The notes under the pieces are model-generated. The model ran no database searches and was not told where the DNA came from. It saw nothing but the letters and a program-made list of their open reading frames with translations. From a virus, in the IMG/VR virus record IMGVR_UViG_3300005826_000055, positions 1 through 49,527 of that record: DNA of 49,527 nucleotides; one strand, written 5' to 3'. Below, one piece after another: positions 39,072-46,647 of this stretch. Both the position numbers and the translations under genes were made by a program. Position 1 is the stretch's first letter. The number at the start of each line of letters is the position of its first letter.

Positions 39072-40403
39072 CTATGCCCACAATGATTGGAAGACCTGCT
39101 GGATCCGCTCCGCCGGGTAGTCTGGATAGTCAACCACCGCGTGCATGCCATCGTACTTCATGAGATTGGTGGTCGTGAGCCAGCCCTTGGTCGCGGCGTC
39201 CCGATAGAACGGGGTGCCAGGCTGCGGGGTCGAGATACTGCACTGCCATCGGGGCATCAGGCCCTGAGTCTCCCACGCCCTAATCTGAGCGACGGTGGAC
39301 GCGTCCTCCTCCTCGGACGAGCCCTGGGCGCCCACCTGGAACGTCCCATAAGCACAAATACCGTTGTCCCTGCACAAATGCAGGAACTGTAACAGGCGGT
39401 CGGCATTCACATTCTTCTTGATCGCACGGCCAGACCTCTCGGAAAGGTTTTCCACCCCCACCCGTAACTGCTGGTAGCCGGCATCCGAGGCCAGCCTGAC
39501 AGTGTCCTCGTCGAAATTCCAATAGCCGCACATCGCGTCGTACACGTACCGGTCCAGATTCCGCTTGATCAGCTCCTGACAGAACTTGACGAACCACTCC
39601 TTGTCCGCGTTATGCGTCTCTTCGTTGAAAAAGCACCCGTAGAACCGATCCTCGTACTTGGTGGCCAGATAGTTGATCTCCGCACAGACGTAGGCTGGGT
39701 TCCTGGTCCGGTGGCTCCGCGAGGTGTTCCCGTGGCCACCGTAGTAGAGTGGGACCGCACAGAACGTGCAACTGAGAGGGCATCCGCGAGTCGGGAACAC
39801 CTGAATCATGCCCGGCATGTTCCCGAGCGGGTTCGACCGCTCCCAATAGTTGATCCGGCTGATGTCCTCATCCTCAGGCCATGGCAACGTGTCGATGTTG
39901 ACGAGTTTACCCGGAACGGTGGCCGAATCATGGCTCCCCACGATGTGATTCAGAACCTGGTATTCGTACTCGCCGGGGAACACATGGTCCCAGCCGTCCT
40001 TCAGGGCCTGTTCCGGATTGTACGTGGCGAACGGCCCGGTCAGGATGATCTTACAGCCGGTCTGGAACTTGACCTCCATGCAGCAGTTCGTCATCGCCTT
40101 ATACGACAACGCGCTACATTCGGTAATGACCACGTCTGGCTGCTCCGCGACCAGGTTGAACGCATACTGCATGGAATCCCACCCGAACCCGACATCGTCC
40201 GGCCTGGGGAGATTGCCGTCCACCATCTTCACGTCATGTTCAGGGCACGAGACCTTGAGCAGGCTCGACAGGTAAGCCAGCTCGTACGGGTAGTAGGCGA
40301 AGTCTTTCCGACCAGGGATCGCAGCGTCCCACCGTGACGGAAATAAGACCAGGCTCTCGCCCGTGGACAGACGGCCGACCGAATTGGCAACGAGAATCTT
40401 CAC
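39072..40403 (-). CDS. B12-binding-type radical SAM enzyme
   Basis: 443 residues from the GTG at 40403, which overlaps the upstream stop (GTGA) and has GGGGAG upstream. The first 170 residues look like a cobalamin-binding-type Rossmann domain (FAYYPYELAYLSSLL, then IILTGPFATYNPEQALKDGW), though the classical DxHxxG base is not visible. The radical-SAM motif is TRGCPLSCTFC with Cys at about 208, 212 and 215. The rest fits the (alpha/beta) barrel (CGYWNFDEDTVRLASDAGYQ). Members of this family do methyl transfer or carbon-skeleton chemistry on lipids, sugars or peptides; the substrate is unknown. Confidence 0.8.
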   Translation of the reverse strand: MKILVANSVGRLSTGESLVLFPSRWDAAIPGRKDFAYYPYELAYLSSLLKVSCPEHDVKMVDGNLPRPDDVGFGWDSMQYAFNLVAEQPDVVITECSALSYKAMTNCCMEVKFQTGCKIILTGPFATYNPEQALKDGWDHVFPGEYEYQVLNHIVGSHDSATVPGKLVNIDTLPWPEDEDISRINYWERSNPLGNMPGMIQVFPTRGCPLSCTFCAVPLYYGGHGNTSRSHRTRNPAYVCAEINYLATKYEDRFYGCFFNEETHNADKEWFVKFCQELIKRNLDRYVYDAMCGYWNFDEDTVRLASDAGYQQLRVGVENLSERSGRAIKKNVNADRLLQFLHLCRDNGICAYGTFQVGAQGSSEEEDASTVAQIRAWETQGLMPRWQCSISTPQPGTPFYRDAATKGWLTTTNLMKYDGMHAVVDYPDYPAERIQQVFQSLWA

Positions 40404-40942
40404 TCTGGGGCTCCCCTGCTGACCTGCATGGCGAAGTAGCTCAACCGGTCGAACCACTCGAACCGGAGCCCTCGCTCGAACTGCTTGTTGATGAAGTGAT
40501 AGTCGCCCTCATACGAATCAGGCCAGTCGTCCGCGTTCGCCACCCAATACTTCCGGCGAACCACGAAACAACTCAAGTCGATGTGGCACTCCATCGGTCG
40601 ATTCTGCCAACAATGGACGGTCGGGTAGATGATGTTGTTGATCTTTCCTCGCCAGATAACGACGTCCGGCCAATCCCGGCATTCCACGAAGTCACACAAA
40701 TCCATGGCGACGTCGCGGTCGAGGAGGCAATTGTCGTCACTAAGGACCACAACGTAATCTCCGTGGACCTTGTGGGCGTGGTTTTGGATGTCGCGATACA
40801 TCCCCCCCACACCCAGACCGACTGTGTCCTCCACAATCACGTGCTGACAGGGGAGCTCTTGGGTCGCGACAGATGCCTTGCACCGCTCCAGTAGTGTCGG
40901 TCGCTTGTACGTCGGGGTGTACACCGAAAGGAATTCAGTCAT
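40400..40942 (-). CDS. Family 2-type glycosyltransferase
   Basis: 180 residues, short for a GT-A enzyme. The N-terminus SVYTPTYKRPTLLERCKAS is the standard beginning of family 2 transferases, and VVVLSDDNCLLDRD at 64-77 has the DDN variant of the DxD metal site. The C-terminal part has FVVRRKYWVANADDW and GDYHFINKQFERG, like the acceptor side. It overlaps the neighbouring genes on both sides by 4 bases, so it is part of one translated unit. Confidence 0.75.
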   Translation of the reverse strand: MTEFLSVYTPTYKRPTLLERCKASVATQELPCQHVIVEDTVGLGVGGMYRDIQNHAHKVHGDYVVVLSDDNCLLDRDVAMDLCDFVECRDWPDVVIWRGKINNIIYPTVHCWQNRPMECHIDLSCFVVRRKYWVANADDWPDSYEGDYHFINKQFERGLRFEWFDRLSYFAMQVSRGAPE

Positions 40943-41628
40943 GTTTCAATCGCTGCCTCCGACCGCCTGGATAAATGGGCTGACAACTGCTTTGCGTGGT
41001 TGCTGTCCCTGGCCCACAACTCACTCGCGAAGATGCTGCCGGGGATGAACCGCCACGGTATCTCATACCTGTCCAGTAAGTGGGTCATACTGATCTGGTC
41101 GTTCGAGCAGAACAGCAACTGATGGAGCAGCCACTCGGCCTCCATCGGGCGAAACCTTGGGTGCCGCCGGCGGATGATTAGGTTGCCGCAGGAAACGCGT
41201 TTCTCCACATTCAGCCCGAGCAATCGGTAATACTCCTCTTGCCCAGGCAGCGTCTCCTTGCCGTGGTACAAGGACGTGCAAGCCTTCATTTCCTGCCGGA
41301 TGGTCCGCTTGTCGTCGTGCTGGAAGAAGGCCGCCAAGCAGTCTTCTAACTGCGACAGGCACCACTGCACGAACTCACTCGACCGAATCTTGACCAGCCC
41401 GCATGTCCAGATCGTCACGTCGTAATCGGGGAACAACGTTGACGCCAGGGCCTTGGGGATCCTCGATGTTTCGAGATTGGAGAACTGCTTCATCTTCGGC
41501 AGTTTTCTCCGCTTCCACCCATCGGCCTCGGCACCGTAGATGAAGAAATCCGCGTCGACCGTCTGTGTCGGCGCCGGCACAATGTCATCCACCTGGCCGT
41601 AGTTGGCCGTGAACACCGCAACGCGCAT
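40939..41628 (-). CDS. DUF616-like glycosyltransferase
   Basis: 229 residues. Resembles the DUF616/TOD1-type transferases: VAVFTANYGQVDDIVPAP at the start, FFIYGAEADGW, the middle SRIPKALASTLFPDYDVTIW in which the usual WxDG is WTCG here, and FQHDDKRTIRQEMKACTSLY near residue 100. The replaced acid in the metal motif is odd. It is one base before the epimerase gene's stop and overlaps the next gene by 4 bases. Sugar addition to an unknown acceptor is likely. Confidence 0.65.
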   Translation of the reverse strand: MRVAVFTANYGQVDDIVPAPTQTVDADFFIYGAEADGWKRRKLPKMKQFSNLETSRIPKALASTLFPDYDVTIWTCGLVKIRSSEFVQWCLSQLEDCLAAFFQHDDKRTIRQEMKACTSLYHGKETLPGQEEYYRLLGLNVEKRVSCGNLIIRRRHPRFRPMEAEWLLHQLLFCSNDQISMTHLLDRYEIPWRFIPGSIFASELWARDSNHAKQLSAHLSRRSEAAIET

Positions 41629-41629
41629 G

Positions 41630-42631
41630 TCAGAGCTCCAGCCAGCGTGGATTGTCCAAGGTCCACCTGATGGTCTTCTCCAGGGCGTCGTCCACGGTCA
41701 CGGGCGGAGTCCACCCGTAGTTGTGCAGCTTTGCCCCGTCCAACGCATAGCGGAGGTCATGGCCTGGCCGGCTGGAATGGAAGTCCACCATCTCGTATTT
41801 GAGATCCTTTCCCAGTACCTCCGCGATCTTGCGGGCCAGCGTCAGGTTATCCCACTCCTCAGGGCCGACGATGTTCCACTTGCCGCAGCTCGCGTCCTCG
41901 TTATCCAGTGGCATCGGCAGGTTTTCGATGATGTGCATCACCGCACTGGCAACGTTTCGCGCGTGGATGTAGAACCGCGAACCTGGGACCGTCTTGTCCT
42001 CGTTCGCGTGGATAGTGATCGTCTCCTCAGCCAGAATCTTCCGGATACACATCGGAATGAACTTTTCCGGGTGCTGTCGCTCGCCGAACACGTTCATCGT
42101 GTTGGTGATCGCGATCGGCATCTGGTATGTGTTGCTGTACGCATAGCAGAAGCACTCGGCAGCCGCCTTGCTCGCGGAGTACGGATTGCCAGGCAGGAAC
42201 CGTTCACCCTCCTTGTAGGCTTTCTTACCGGGGGCAGGGCCGTAGACCTCGTCCGTGCCGAAGTAGATCACCCGCGAATTCACCGTCCGGGCGAAGTTGA
42301 GCAGGTTCACCGTGCCCATCACATTGGCCTCGGCGAACCGGTTCGGGTACATGATCGACCGGTCGACGTGACTCTCCGCCGCCATGTGGATGATGACGTC
42401 GGGGCGCCCCAGCTCGGACGCCAGACCGTCACAGATGGGCCGTACCAGGTCATGCGAATGGCACTCGACATTGCTCACCTGGTAGACCTGGACGTCTCGG
42501 AGACGGTCCCATCCGCCCGAGGCGAAGGATAACGCATCAAGGACCGTGATCTTCCAGTCCGAGTTCTTCAACAGGTGCTCCACCATGTGGTGGCCAACAA
42601 ACCCAGCACCGCCCGTTACCAATACATGCAT
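41630..42631 (-). CDS. NAD-dependent epimerase/dehydratase, dTDP-glucose 4,6-dehydratase-like
   Basis: 333 residues, full length for the family. TGGAGFVG at 6-13 is the GxxGxxG NAD site; AAESHVDRSI at 84-93, FGTDEVYG at 124-131 and YSASK at 151-155 give the Thr-Asp-Glu and Tyr-Lys catalytic motifs of the RmlB-type sugar dehydratases. It converts a nucleotide hexose into a 4-keto-6-deoxy or epimerised form. It is the first gene of the five-gene cassette, following the terminase, and should supply the sugar donor to the two glycosyltransferases. Confidence 0.85.
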   Translation of the reverse strand: MHVLVTGGAGFVGHHMVEHLLKNSDWKITVLDALSFASGGWDRLRDVQVYQVSNVECHSHDLVRPICDGLASELGRPDVIIHMAAESHVDRSIMYPNRFAEANVMGTVNLLNFARTVNSRVIYFGTDEVYGPAPGKKAYKEGERFLPGNPYSASKAAAECFCYAYSNTYQMPIAITNTMNVFGERQHPEKFIPMCIRKILAEETITIHANEDKTVPGSRFYIHARNVASAVMHIIENLPMPLDNEDASCGKWNIVGPEEWDNLTLARKIAEVLGKDLKYEMVDFHSSRPGHDLRYALDGAKLHNYGWTPPVTVDDALEKTIRWTLDNPRWLEL

Positions 42632-42640
42632 GGCTGACTC

Positions 42641-44050
42641 CTAGATTCCTGCTAGTTCAATTCCAACCTCGGCCGATCCGTCCAACCCGTACTGCCTCAA
42701 GTGCGTGGCCAACTCCAGACCCATGGCCAGCGAATCCGGACCGTCATCGTACTTGTGGCCAGGGAATCCCTTCAACTGCTCCAACAGGAGAGCCACCCCA
42801 GGCGATTTCCTCTTGAAGTGGAGCGATCCGGTGGACAGGAAGGGCGTGATCGCCGCACGAATCTTCATCTTCTTCTCGCGTGTGGACTGAATGGTGTGAA
42901 TGTGGGGCCAGTAGTCCAGCTCGCGGCACCGCCGGCGGAACATGCCGACCAAGACCTTCGCGAATGCGTTGCCCTCGATGCCGACCGCGACAACCGCATG
43001 CTTGGCCGCGACAGCTAGCAGTAAGTCCACCTGCTTCCATGCGTCCATGCGATCCAGCCAGGCGTCCACCCAGACGTGGCCGGCCGGGTCGACCGTGAGC
43101 AGCGTCACGGCCGCGTAGTCGCTCTTGCTCGACTCACCCACAGATGGGTCTAGGAATGCGATGGAGAAGTTTTGACCGCCTTGAGGCATCTCCTCGAACA
43201 TGATGCGGTCGTGGAAGTATTCCGCGTCCCACTCGCTATCCAAGACCAACGGTGGGCGTTGCTGATAGAGGGCGTCCCACATCCAGTGATAGCCACTCTC
43301 CTCGTATCGGCGTTTGATGCGGGTCAGCTTGTCGAGCGGCCAGCGTTCAGGCCACAATGCCTCGCCACCATCGCTGATGGCCGGCATCATGATCCGTTCC
43401 CAATGCTCACCGCTCCGCTCCGCCTCCTTGAGCACGAAGCCAATCAGATCATCGACATGCCACCGCGTGGCAAGGATGACGACGGAAGCCCCCGGCTCGG
43501 CCCGAGTAATGCACGAGGTCAAATACCATTCTTGCAACTTCGACCGCTGGACCTCGCTCAAAGCCGCTTCTACGTCCTTGAAGAAGTCGTCCACGATCAA
43601 TAGGTGGCCACCAGCACCCATCGTTGCCCCGCCACCAACACCAGCAGCGTAGACTTCACCCTCGTGTGGACCGGTACCGGCGAGCTTCCATCGCTCCCAT
43701 GAATGCGTCTGCTCGTCGATCTTTGAACCAGCCTGAATACACAGACTACGCACTGCGACCGAACTGCGCTGAGCCAGACGTGATGTAGCGCCCCAGAGCA
43801 TGATATTCCGGGTCGGAAAGAGCGAACGATACCACGCCGGGTAGTACATTGATGTGAGGGTACTTTTCCCGTGCCGTGGCGGCATCTCGACGATCACCCG
43901 ATAGTCGGGCGTGGTTGCAGCTCTCACAAGTGCATCGTCTAAGATCGACAGATGATTCGCCATCCTCCATTTGCCTTGGCTGTTCTCGTGAGCCCAAATC
44001 CCTGGACTCGCGAACTCCCCGAACGCTGGCAACTTGATAGCAGGCACCAC
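42641..44050 (-). CDS. Terminase large subunit
   Basis: 469 residues from a GTG at 44050 with GGAGG 6 bases upstream. The ATPase Walker A region is MPPRHGKST (56-64), the Walker B is HLLIVDDFFKD, and the coupling motif SVVILATRWHVDD follows. The nuclease domain has FLDPSVGESSKSD, VVAVGIEGNAFAKV and KYDDGPDSLA, giving the acidic residues for two metals. It cuts concatemers and drives DNA into the head through the portal. No small terminase subunit is obvious; the small genes just upstream are candidates. Confidence 0.9.
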   Translation of the reverse strand: MVPAIKLPAFGEFASPGIWAHENSQGKWRMANHLSILDDALVRAATTPDYRVIVEMPPRHGKSTLTSMYYPAWYRSLFPTRNIMLWGATSRLAQRSSVAVRSLCIQAGSKIDEQTHSWERWKLAGTGPHEGEVYAAGVGGGATMGAGGHLLIVDDFFKDVEAALSEVQRSKLQEWYLTSCITRAEPGASVVILATRWHVDDLIGFVLKEAERSGEHWERIMMPAISDGGEALWPERWPLDKLTRIKRRYEESGYHWMWDALYQQRPPLVLDSEWDAEYFHDRIMFEEMPQGGQNFSIAFLDPSVGESSKSDYAAVTLLTVDPAGHVWVDAWLDRMDAWKQVDLLLAVAAKHAVVAVGIEGNAFAKVLVGMFRRRCRELDYWPHIHTIQSTREKKMKIRAAITPFLSTGSLHFKRKSPGVALLLEQLKGFPGHKYDDGPDSLAMGLELATHLRQYGLDGSAEVGIELAGI

Positions 44051-44126
44051 ACATGTCCTCCGTGAACAACCCTATCCGTCCGCATTTCCTGCATGGTAGC
44101 AGCTCTAATGGTCGCGTGTCTCGCAT
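43746..44126 (-). CDS. Zinc-ribbon ORF overlapping the terminase start
   Basis: The ATG at 44126 comes right after the preceding stop (TGAGATG) and GGAAGAG lies upstream. The first 32 residues contain CRKCGRIGLFTEDMCGACY, a CxxC...CxxC zinc ribbon. The reading frame then stays open for 300 bases inside the terminase gene in another frame, with several more Cys. Either it is a short zinc protein whose 3' part overlaps the terminase, or the terminase is reached from it by frameshift. It could also be a chance open frame. Confidence 0.35.
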   Translation of the reverse strand: MRDTRPLELLPCRKCGRIGLFTEDMCGACYQVASVRGVRESRDLGSREQPRQMEDGESSVDLRRCTCESCNHARLSGDRRDAATAREKYPHINVLPGVVSFALSDPEYHALGRYITSGSAQFGRSA

Positions 44127-44127
44127 C

Positions 44128-44379
44128 TCACTCTTCCTTGGGCGTGTCGACCTGAGGGTCGACTTGGATCTGAATCGGTAGCTTGCCACCCTGTCCGGCA
44201 AGCATGTCTTGGATGAAATGCTCCACTCCGCCCGGAGGGATCACGAGGTTAATCGCGAAACCGTCCTGGATGTCTTCGATCAAGTCACCCGCCAGCAGCG
44301 TCAACTGCTGGACCCCCGTCATCGTCTGATTCGCCTGACCCTGCAATTGATTCAAACGACCCCGCAATCTCCTGAACAT
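44128..44379 (-). CDS. Small phage protein, unknown
   Basis: 83 residues with GGAGG 8-9 bases before the ATG. Helical start (RRLRGRLNQLQGQANQTM), then LAGDLIEDIQDGFAINLVIP and PGGVEHFIQDML, and an acidic end. It overlaps the previous gene by 95 bases in a different frame. Could be a terminase small subunit or an accessory packaging protein; no motif to decide. Confidence 0.5.
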   Translation of the reverse strand: MFRRLRGRLNQLQGQANQTMTGVQQLTLLAGDLIEDIQDGFAINLVIPPGGVEHFIQDMLAGQGGKLPIQIQVDPQVDTPKEE

Positions 44380-44569
44380 TGAACGGTTCCTCCATGCATG
44401 CCTTGTGAACTGCCTTGAACGTCAACATGAGAGTCTTGGACGCGGCGCGAAGCAACGGGTCCTTGCTCTCCTTCATCGCCTCCACCCCACCCTCGAAACA
44501 GATCTTGTAGGCCACCAACTCGCGGCAAATCGAACACATCTGATCGCCGGTCATGTGCGGGCACTTCAT
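44285..44569 (-). CDS. Small zinc-binding protein
   Basis: 94 residues. HMTGDQMCSICREL has a CxxC knuckle, with more Cys later (YKICFEGG, KACMEEP). The centre is a helix (DPLLRAASKTLMLTFKAVHK). The tail is Gly/Ser/Asp-rich and overlaps the next gene. No family recognised; gene order suggests the packaging region. Confidence 0.5.
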   Translation of the reverse strand: MKCPHMTGDQMCSICRELVAYKICFEGGVEAMKESKDPLLRAASKTLMLTFKAVHKACMEEPFNVQEIAGSFESIAGSGESDDDGGPAVDAAGG

Positions 44570-44579
44570 CGTCGCAGCC

Positions 44580-44795
44580 TCAATTCAATTCGTGGAGCCT
44601 GTTATTGGTGTCGGGTGCTGGCGCCGACACGGACGCTACGTCATGGTCGCGGATGTACGTGTGCTCCAGTCGCGCCAATCGCGACTCCACCAGCCAGCAC
44701 CGCGTCTCAAGCCGGTAGACCGCATGGTGGTGCCACAGGAGGCAGAACGCAAACAACATCCCGACACCAAGGATCAAGAGTTCAGTAGACGCCAC
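44580..44795 (-). CDS. Small membrane-anchored protein
   Basis: 71 residues from a GTG at 44795 with AAAGGGG upstream. ELLILGVGMLFAFCLLW near the N-terminus is a single membrane span, followed by a basic helix (RLETRCWLVESRLARLEHTY). Small proteins of this sort in late-operon leaders can be holins, spanins or host takeover factors. No lysin is next to it, so the role is open. Confidence 0.5.
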   Translation of the reverse strand: MASTELLILGVGMLFAFCLLWHHHAVYRLETRCWLVESRLARLEHTYIRDHDVASVSAPAPDTNNRLHELN

Positions 44796-44841
44796 CTTAA
44801 TACCCCTTTCGTTATTTCCATCTCACTCATCATTCACCTCG

Positions 44842-45039
44842 TTATCCTCCTGGATGCAGCCTGGCCCGGACTGCCGCATCCTTTGCTTCGAGAAGTTTAC
44901 GAAGTGATACCGTCCGCTCGGGGCCTGGCTCGCATGAATTGCAGACGCTCGTTGCGAGTTCGCAAAACGGCAGTGACACCGCTTGTAAATGCTCTGGTAA
45001 ATGTGCACACTCAAACCATTTCAACATTCGATCGTCCAT
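44842..45039 (-). CDS. Small helical hairpin protein, resembles Acb2/Tad1-hairpin family
   Basis: 65 residues: LKWFECAHLPEHLQAVSLPF, ELATSVCN, then GPERTVSLRKLLEAKDAAVR. Widespread phage proteins with this F-x-[YH]-LP...ELA...P.ER..AL.KLLEAK pattern form two helices; I believe the family is related to the Acb2/Tad1 hairpin domain (DUF7681), known for phage sponges that sequester cyclic nucleotides made by defence systems. The order of motifs fits; the specific binding residues were not checked. The ATG at 45039 lies one base after the upstream stop. Confidence 0.65.
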   Translation of the reverse strand: MDDRMLKWFECAHLPEHLQAVSLPFCELATSVCNSCEPGPERTVSLRKLLEAKDAAVRARLHPGG

Positions 45040-45040
45040 G

Positions 45041-45214
45041 TCATTCCTCCACTACTTTGGCGTACTCAACCAAGTCCGGCCATTCACCGGACCACTCTTG
45101 CTTCAAAAACCAAACCAGATAATGATCTGGCACGTTGCCCAGCCGCTCACCCTTGTACTTGCCGAACGGCATAATGTCGTCATCGGTCAAGGCGTGGGGG
45201 TTCCGCTCACTCAT
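45041..45214 (-). CDS. DUF3820-like small protein
   Basis: 57 residues, too short for a long-ORF scan but with a typical motif, DDIMPFGKYKGERLGNVPDH, followed by LVWFLKQEW. The MPFGKYKG...VP..YL.W pattern marks the DUF3820 family, found in phages and bacteria with unknown activity, sometimes fused to exonucleases. ATG overlaps the upstream stop (TGATG). Confidence 0.65.
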   Translation of the reverse strand: MSERNPHALTDDDIMPFGKYKGERLGNVPDHYLVWFLKQEWSGEWPDLVEYAKVVEE

Positions 45215-45381
45215 CACTCACCTCGCTGTTGGTCAAGAATTACCTCATCGATTGATGGCACGCCGTCGTAATCCTCCGAAGCCCGTAGGACCACCCTCGT
45301 CACATCGTTCCATTGCTGGTCCGTCGCTTTGCCGGACTCCAACAGTTCTCGCACAGCTCGCCGGTACTGATATGCGTCCAT
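45214..45381 (-). CDS. Small hypothetical protein
   Basis: 55 residues: MDAYQYRRAVRELLESGKAT, then WNDVTRVVLRASEDYDGVPS, a short acidic helical protein. Its stop overlaps the following start, which supports translation. Function unknown. Confidence 0.5.
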   Translation of the reverse strand: MDAYQYRRAVRELLESGKATDQQWNDVTRVVLRASEDYDGVPSIDEVILDQQRGE

Positions 45382-45420
45382 CACGCGACTCCCTTCGGCG
45401 GCCGGCGAAACGATTCGATG

Positions 45421-45570
45421 TCACAGAGAATAGCCCTCATCGTCCCCCTCCGGCCCCGGAAACACGTCCCCAATCATCATCCACTCCTCGTCCTGACACT
45501 CCATACAGATCGGGGCGACCAGGTCGTCGCACTCTTCTCCCATCTCCCGATCACACACTATGCATCTCAT
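45421..45570 (-). CDS. Small zinc-knuckle protein, first gene after control element copy 4
   Basis: 49 residues with two Cys pairs, CIVC (3-6) and CMEC (22-25), forming a likely zinc ribbon, then an acidic end (VFPGPEGDDEGYS). Only about 28 bases separate its ATG from the -10 of copy 4 and there is no clear Shine-Dalgarno, so it could be near-leaderless. Function unknown. Confidence 0.5.
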   Translation of the reverse strand: MRCIVCDREMGEECDDLVAPICMECQDEEWMMIGDVFPGPEGDDEGYSL

Positions 45571-45598
45571 GGCCGCTTATTGTAGCCGCTATTTGCAA

Positions 45599-45627
45599 TT
45601 ATTAAAGATGTCGCACGACACCCCCCC
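45599..45627 (-). promoter_or_regulatory. Control element copy 4: G-box, palindrome, -10 (leftward)
   Basis: Leftward GGGGGG (45627-45622), a 17-bp spacer with GGTGTCGTGCGACATC (one base off the perfect palindrome), then TAATAA (45604-45599). It heads the head-and-packaging group (45570-31384), so it is the probable main late promoter or a control site for it. Confidence 0.8.
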
Positions 45628-45656
45628 CGGCGAGCCGTCCGGCGGCGGGACAAAAG

Positions 45657-45866
45657 CTACTCCGCCTGGTGCCAACGCGGGTGACACACCACCTCCCGAC
45701 CATCCCGCTGTGCCCGGCGAAGATAACGACCCTCAAGAGTCCGCAATAACCTCCGACCACACGAACAGTGACACCACCAAGTCATCCCTCCAGAACCACG
45801 ACGGCCGCGACCAACAACCAACAATGAACCCGCCCGCTCACACTCCATCTCAATGATACGACCCAT
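45657..45866 (-). CDS. Small Cys-containing protein
   Basis: 69 residues from an ATG at 45866 behind a G-run. The C-terminal half reads WWCHCSCGRRLLRTLEGRYL and ends with CHPRWH, similar to small phage proteins with a C.CxCG...C pattern. It lies upstream of control element copy 4 and would be transcribed from the non-coding region to its right. The opposite-strand open frame (45560-45856) is Pro/Asn-rich and looks less convincing. Confidence 0.4.
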   Translation of the reverse strand: MGRIIEMECERAGSLLVVGRGRRGSGGMTWWCHCSCGRRLLRTLEGRYLRRAQRDGREVVCHPRWHQAE

Positions 45867-46281
45867 GCCAATTACCCCCCCAAAAACCTTCAAAAGCGGA
45901 GCCTACGACACGATTTCTGCTTTACCCGATAAAAAGGCTCGCCCCGGCGATATGAGTACAATTCCGTCAAAAATCTTACCAAAAAACCGTAAACGACGTA
46001 GCTGAACGTCAAAAGACGGGGGCGGCGGTATTTGGCGGGATATTTTTGTTTTGACATTTCGGGGGAGAAAGGAATCAGACACAGATGGACCCCTCTCGGT
46101 GAACCCAAAATTTTTTTTGCTGCATGGATGGGTGGAGACCGGCAGAGGCACCCCACCCCCCCGCTTCAGAATGTGCAAGGCACGTGCCAGACGAACGCCC
46201 CAGGGCAGGGGGACGCCGAGAATCGGTACCCCAGGGCCGGCGCGTCGATGGCGGGGGCGCAGGGCCACCGGATGGACGTCC

Positions 46282-46306
46282 GGGGCAGGGCAGGGGCGCA
46301 GGGGGG
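46282..46306 (+). other. Potential G-quadruplex motif
   Basis: Four G-runs on the + strand: GGGG (46282-46285), GGG (46288-46290), GGGG (46293-46296) and GGGGGG (46301-46306), with loops of 2, 2 and 4 bases. This meets the standard G3+N1-7 rule. It lies in the G-rich core of the non-coding region. Confidence 0.6.
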
Positions 46307-46467
46307 CCATAATCGGCCTGAAACGGGAAGAATGGGCCTCAGAGGGCCATGAGAGGGCATGGGCGTGCCGGTGAATCCTGGGGCCGAGAGGGGGCGTGCC
46401 CCAAGGCCATGGCATGCTGAGAACCACGTACCCCAGCATAGGGCAGGGTACAAGACACGGACCGCTG

Positions 46468-46479
46468 ACCTACGTAGGT
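46468..46479. repeat. 12-bp perfect palindrome
   Basis: ACCTACGTAGGT at 46468-46479 is fully self-complementary. It lies in the divergent non-coding region and could be a protein-binding site. Nothing else of this sequence was noticed. Confidence 0.5.
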
Positions 46480-46647
46480 GGCTGTATCGCTGGCGTGACG
46501 TCCTATTCTAACGCTGCCATCAAACCACCCATAACGATAGGCGTATCCTCAGACGTACCCTATCCCTGCCTCTTATATGGTCTTGTGTAACGGTGGACTA
46601 GAGGCCACCCAGAAACAAGACCACCCGGTGAATGGTGCCAGAACGTT

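Noticed and set aside
41603-42532. Rightward open frame of 309 codons opposite the epimerase gene
   Set aside because: Antisense to a gene with complete NAD and YxxxK motifs.
45903-46439. Leftward open frame of 178 codons in the non-coding region
   Set aside because: It is Pro/Arg/His-rich, has no good ribosome site and arises from the G-rich DNA on the other strand. Overlapping open frames in all directions show the same bias.
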